Below are positions 58,844-60,005 of a stretch of DNA of 60,005 nucleotides, in pieces. Position 1 is the first letter of the stretch. Each line of letters begins with the position of its first letter. Both the position numbers and the translations under genes were made by a program. The notes below the pieces were generated by a model. The model searched no databases and was not told the DNA's origin. It worked only from the letters and a program-made list of their open reading frames with translations. Source of the DNA: Brucella thiophenivorans (lineage in GTDB: Bacteria > Pseudomonadota > Alphaproteobacteria > Rhizobiales > Rhizobiaceae); the NCBI RefSeq assembly GCF_002252445.1, contig NZ_NNRJ01000054.1:1-60005 (forward strand). The letters run 5' to 3'.

Positions 58844-59443
58844 TTATTTCTGTGCGCCTTCGGCTTCTCGTTCAGCGGCTCGCACGCAGTTCTTCAAAGC
58901 TGTGACCGCCAAATGATTGTCGAAAAAGCTGGTATGGGCTGAATAGTTCAGGCGGATGAATTCAACCTGCATCTCCTCGGCCTTGCGTATGAGCTTTTCT
59001 AATTTCTGCCTGTCTTCGGGCGTATTGCCAGTGATAATGATCGTGCTGGGCATCGGGATAAAAACCCGTGTGAATGTCACAGGCTCACCATCAAGTTGAA
59101 GATAAGCCTTCACGTCACCATCAACCTCATTGATATTCCAGCTCTTTGATGAGAACGCCAAATCAAAATCACCCGCAGCAGTGGCGAAGATCGCCAATGC
59201 GGTATCATCATCAAGCTGCATCGCCATCATGCAGCCAGGCCGCTCGACATTGTTTAGTTTACTACCGACCCAATGGCCTTCCGAGAAGGCCATCTCATTG
59301 GCGTTAGCTGGCATTTGAAGACCGAGCGCCCCAATGACGAGTGCTGATGCCACTTGCAGAAATTGATTTGTGCGGCGGCAAAAGCCTTTTCCTAATTTAT
59401 CTCTGAATAGTTTAGGTGCATATCTTCGGTGTTCGGCGAACAT
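58844..59443 (-). CDS. Secreted protein, 199 residues, paralogue of the neighbour's N-terminal domain
   Basis: After a long basic N-region, a hydrophobic signal (FLQVASALVIGALGLQMPANA) leads to a domain AFSEGHWVGSKLNNVERPGCMMAMQLDDDTALAIFATAAGDFDLAFSSKSW. This aligns by eye with the first domain of the 463-residue protein (GxWxGxxxxN, P-G-C-M-M/I-M-G, A-x-F-x-L-A/S-x-S-S-x-S-W). It lies 53 bases upstream of that gene on the minus strand. Function unknown. Confidence 0.6.
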   Translation of the reverse strand: MFAEHRRYAPKLFRDKLGKGFCRRTNQFLQVASALVIGALGLQMPANANEMAFSEGHWVGSKLNNVERPGCMMAMQLDDDTALAIFATAAGDFDLAFSSKSWNINEVDGDVKAYLQLDGEPVTFTRVFIPMPSTIIITGNTPEDRQKLEKLIRKAEEMQVEFIRLNYSAHTSFFDNHLAVTALKNCVRAAEREAEGAQK

Positions 59444-59446
59444 GGC

Positions 59447-59986
59447 TCACTCCGTTGCATTAATATATCGATTGAGGATTGGTGTTCTAAGCGCCGTATA
59501 TTCATCAGCCGTAATCGCACCACTCTCAAAAAGGGTGTTCAGGCGATGCAGCGCTGCAATAGCGTCTTGGTTCTGCGCTTTTGCTTTTGTTGTCGATGAT
59601 GGTGTTTGTATTGACGACATTCCGTCGTTTACCGCCGGTAACCCAACACTTACGTTTTGATGAAAGTCCGGTTCAACGCGAACGGCAACTGGATCGTTGA
59701 TGAAGAGATTAATCCCGCTTTCACCGCCATTGCTGCCTTCTTCACTGATATGAGCATAGTGCAGCGCCCAAACCAAAGCAGCCACCCAGCCAACGACCGT
59801 ACCGCCAAATGCCAGATTAACGACAAAGATCAGCCAACGATCGGGATGTTCGCGTCGAAAGGCAACAATGGTCGGGATAAAGACGACGAGCAGAATGACT
59901 AGAATGAGAACGATGAAAGCCAGTGTGATAAGCAGGGAGTCAAAAGCGTCCTGAGCTGCCAAAGCTTGACTAGGCCGTAGACTCAT
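59447..59986 (-). CDS. Superinfection-immunity-type membrane protein with SHOCT domain
   Basis: 179 residues from ATG 59986; a TTG at 60001 is the alternative at the window edge. Two membrane helices (LLITLAFIVLILVILLVVFIPTIVAF and WLIFVVNLAFGGTVVGWVAALVWAL) match the short superinfection-immunity (Imm_superinfect) domain known from T4 Imm. The C-terminal DAIAALHRLNTLFESGAITADEYTALRTPIL is a SHOCT-type segment. Phage-type immunity proteins block DNA entry of related phages; this role is inferred. It ends three bases before the paralogous secreted gene. Confidence 0.7.
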   Translation of the reverse strand: MSLRPSQALAAQDAFDSLLITLAFIVLILVILLVVFIPTIVAFRREHPDRWLIFVVNLAFGGTVVGWVAALVWALHYAHISEEGSNGGESGINLFINDPVAVRVEPDFHQNVSVGLPAVNDGMSSIQTPSSTTKAKAQNQDAIAALHRLNTLFESGAITADEYTALRTPILNRYINATE

Positions 59987-60005
59987 AACGATCTGATCCA
60001 AATTC

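Overview
The window looks like a chromosomal segment of an alphaproteobacterium of the Brucella/Ochrobactrum type (Hyphomicrobiales). The grounds are an intact ligase-associated DNA-repair cassette (PdeM nuclease, Lhr-type helicase, MBL-fold exonuclease, ATP-dependent ligase), a PodJ-like polarity protein, and three copies of a dispersed palindromic repeat that I recall from this group. The genus is an inference from gene content.

Region 1 (1-16.2 kb) is catabolic and transport DNA. A peptide-type ABC operon (binding protein, two permeases, ATPase) is broken by a deletion that joins the middle of the second permease to the middle of the ATPase. It is followed by a class III aminotransferase, a GNAT, a HAD hydrolase, an FAD amine/amino-acid oxidoreductase, succinate-semialdehyde dehydrogenase, a tartrate/malate-type dehydrogenase, a second aldehyde dehydrogenase, a DUF861-type cupin, a hydroxypyruvate-reductase-like enzyme, an ArgE-like deacetylase and a second, paralogous GNAT. 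Together they suggest breakdown of an amine or amino acid through transamination/oxidation and aldehyde oxidation; the substrate is not known.

Region 2 (16.3-32.1 kb) is housekeeping DNA: an MFS exporter, the PodJ-like protein, an unknown gene whose ribosome binding site lies in a perfect 16-bp hairpin, a TauE permease with its TIGR02186 partner, the repair cassette, a membrane protein, a nitronate monooxygenase and tRNA-Thr(CGT).

Region 3 (32,104-55,302) is a 23.2-kb mobile island inserted in the 3' end of tRNA-Thr. A 16-bp piece of the tRNA end is repeated at its far edge beside a P4-type integrase. It encodes an AlpA-like regulator, a Toprim primase, a DUF3631 ATPase, a terminase-small-subunit-like protein, one phage ejection-type protein, an XRE repressor and many small overlapping genes. 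It lacks recognisable capsid, portal or large terminase genes, so it resembles a phage satellite or a strongly reduced prophage. Two arrays of a 9-bp iteron share an identical 27-bp core in opposite orientation 10.9 kb apart, and four operator-like 13-mers sit exactly 30 bp apart upstream of alpA. Cargo includes MarC, a GGDEF protein, a second PD-(D/E)XK-like protein and a three-gene operon (40,133-42,249) ending in a PD-(D/E)XK nuclease-like protein. That operon is my best candidate for an undescribed defence system.

Region 4 (55.3-60.0 kb) lies outside the att repeats. It holds a possible structured RNA, a cysteine-pair secreted protein, a truncated integrase with a holin-like pair, two tandem paralogous secreted proteins and a superinfection-immunity/SHOCT membrane protein. 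It looks like the residue of older mobile DNA.
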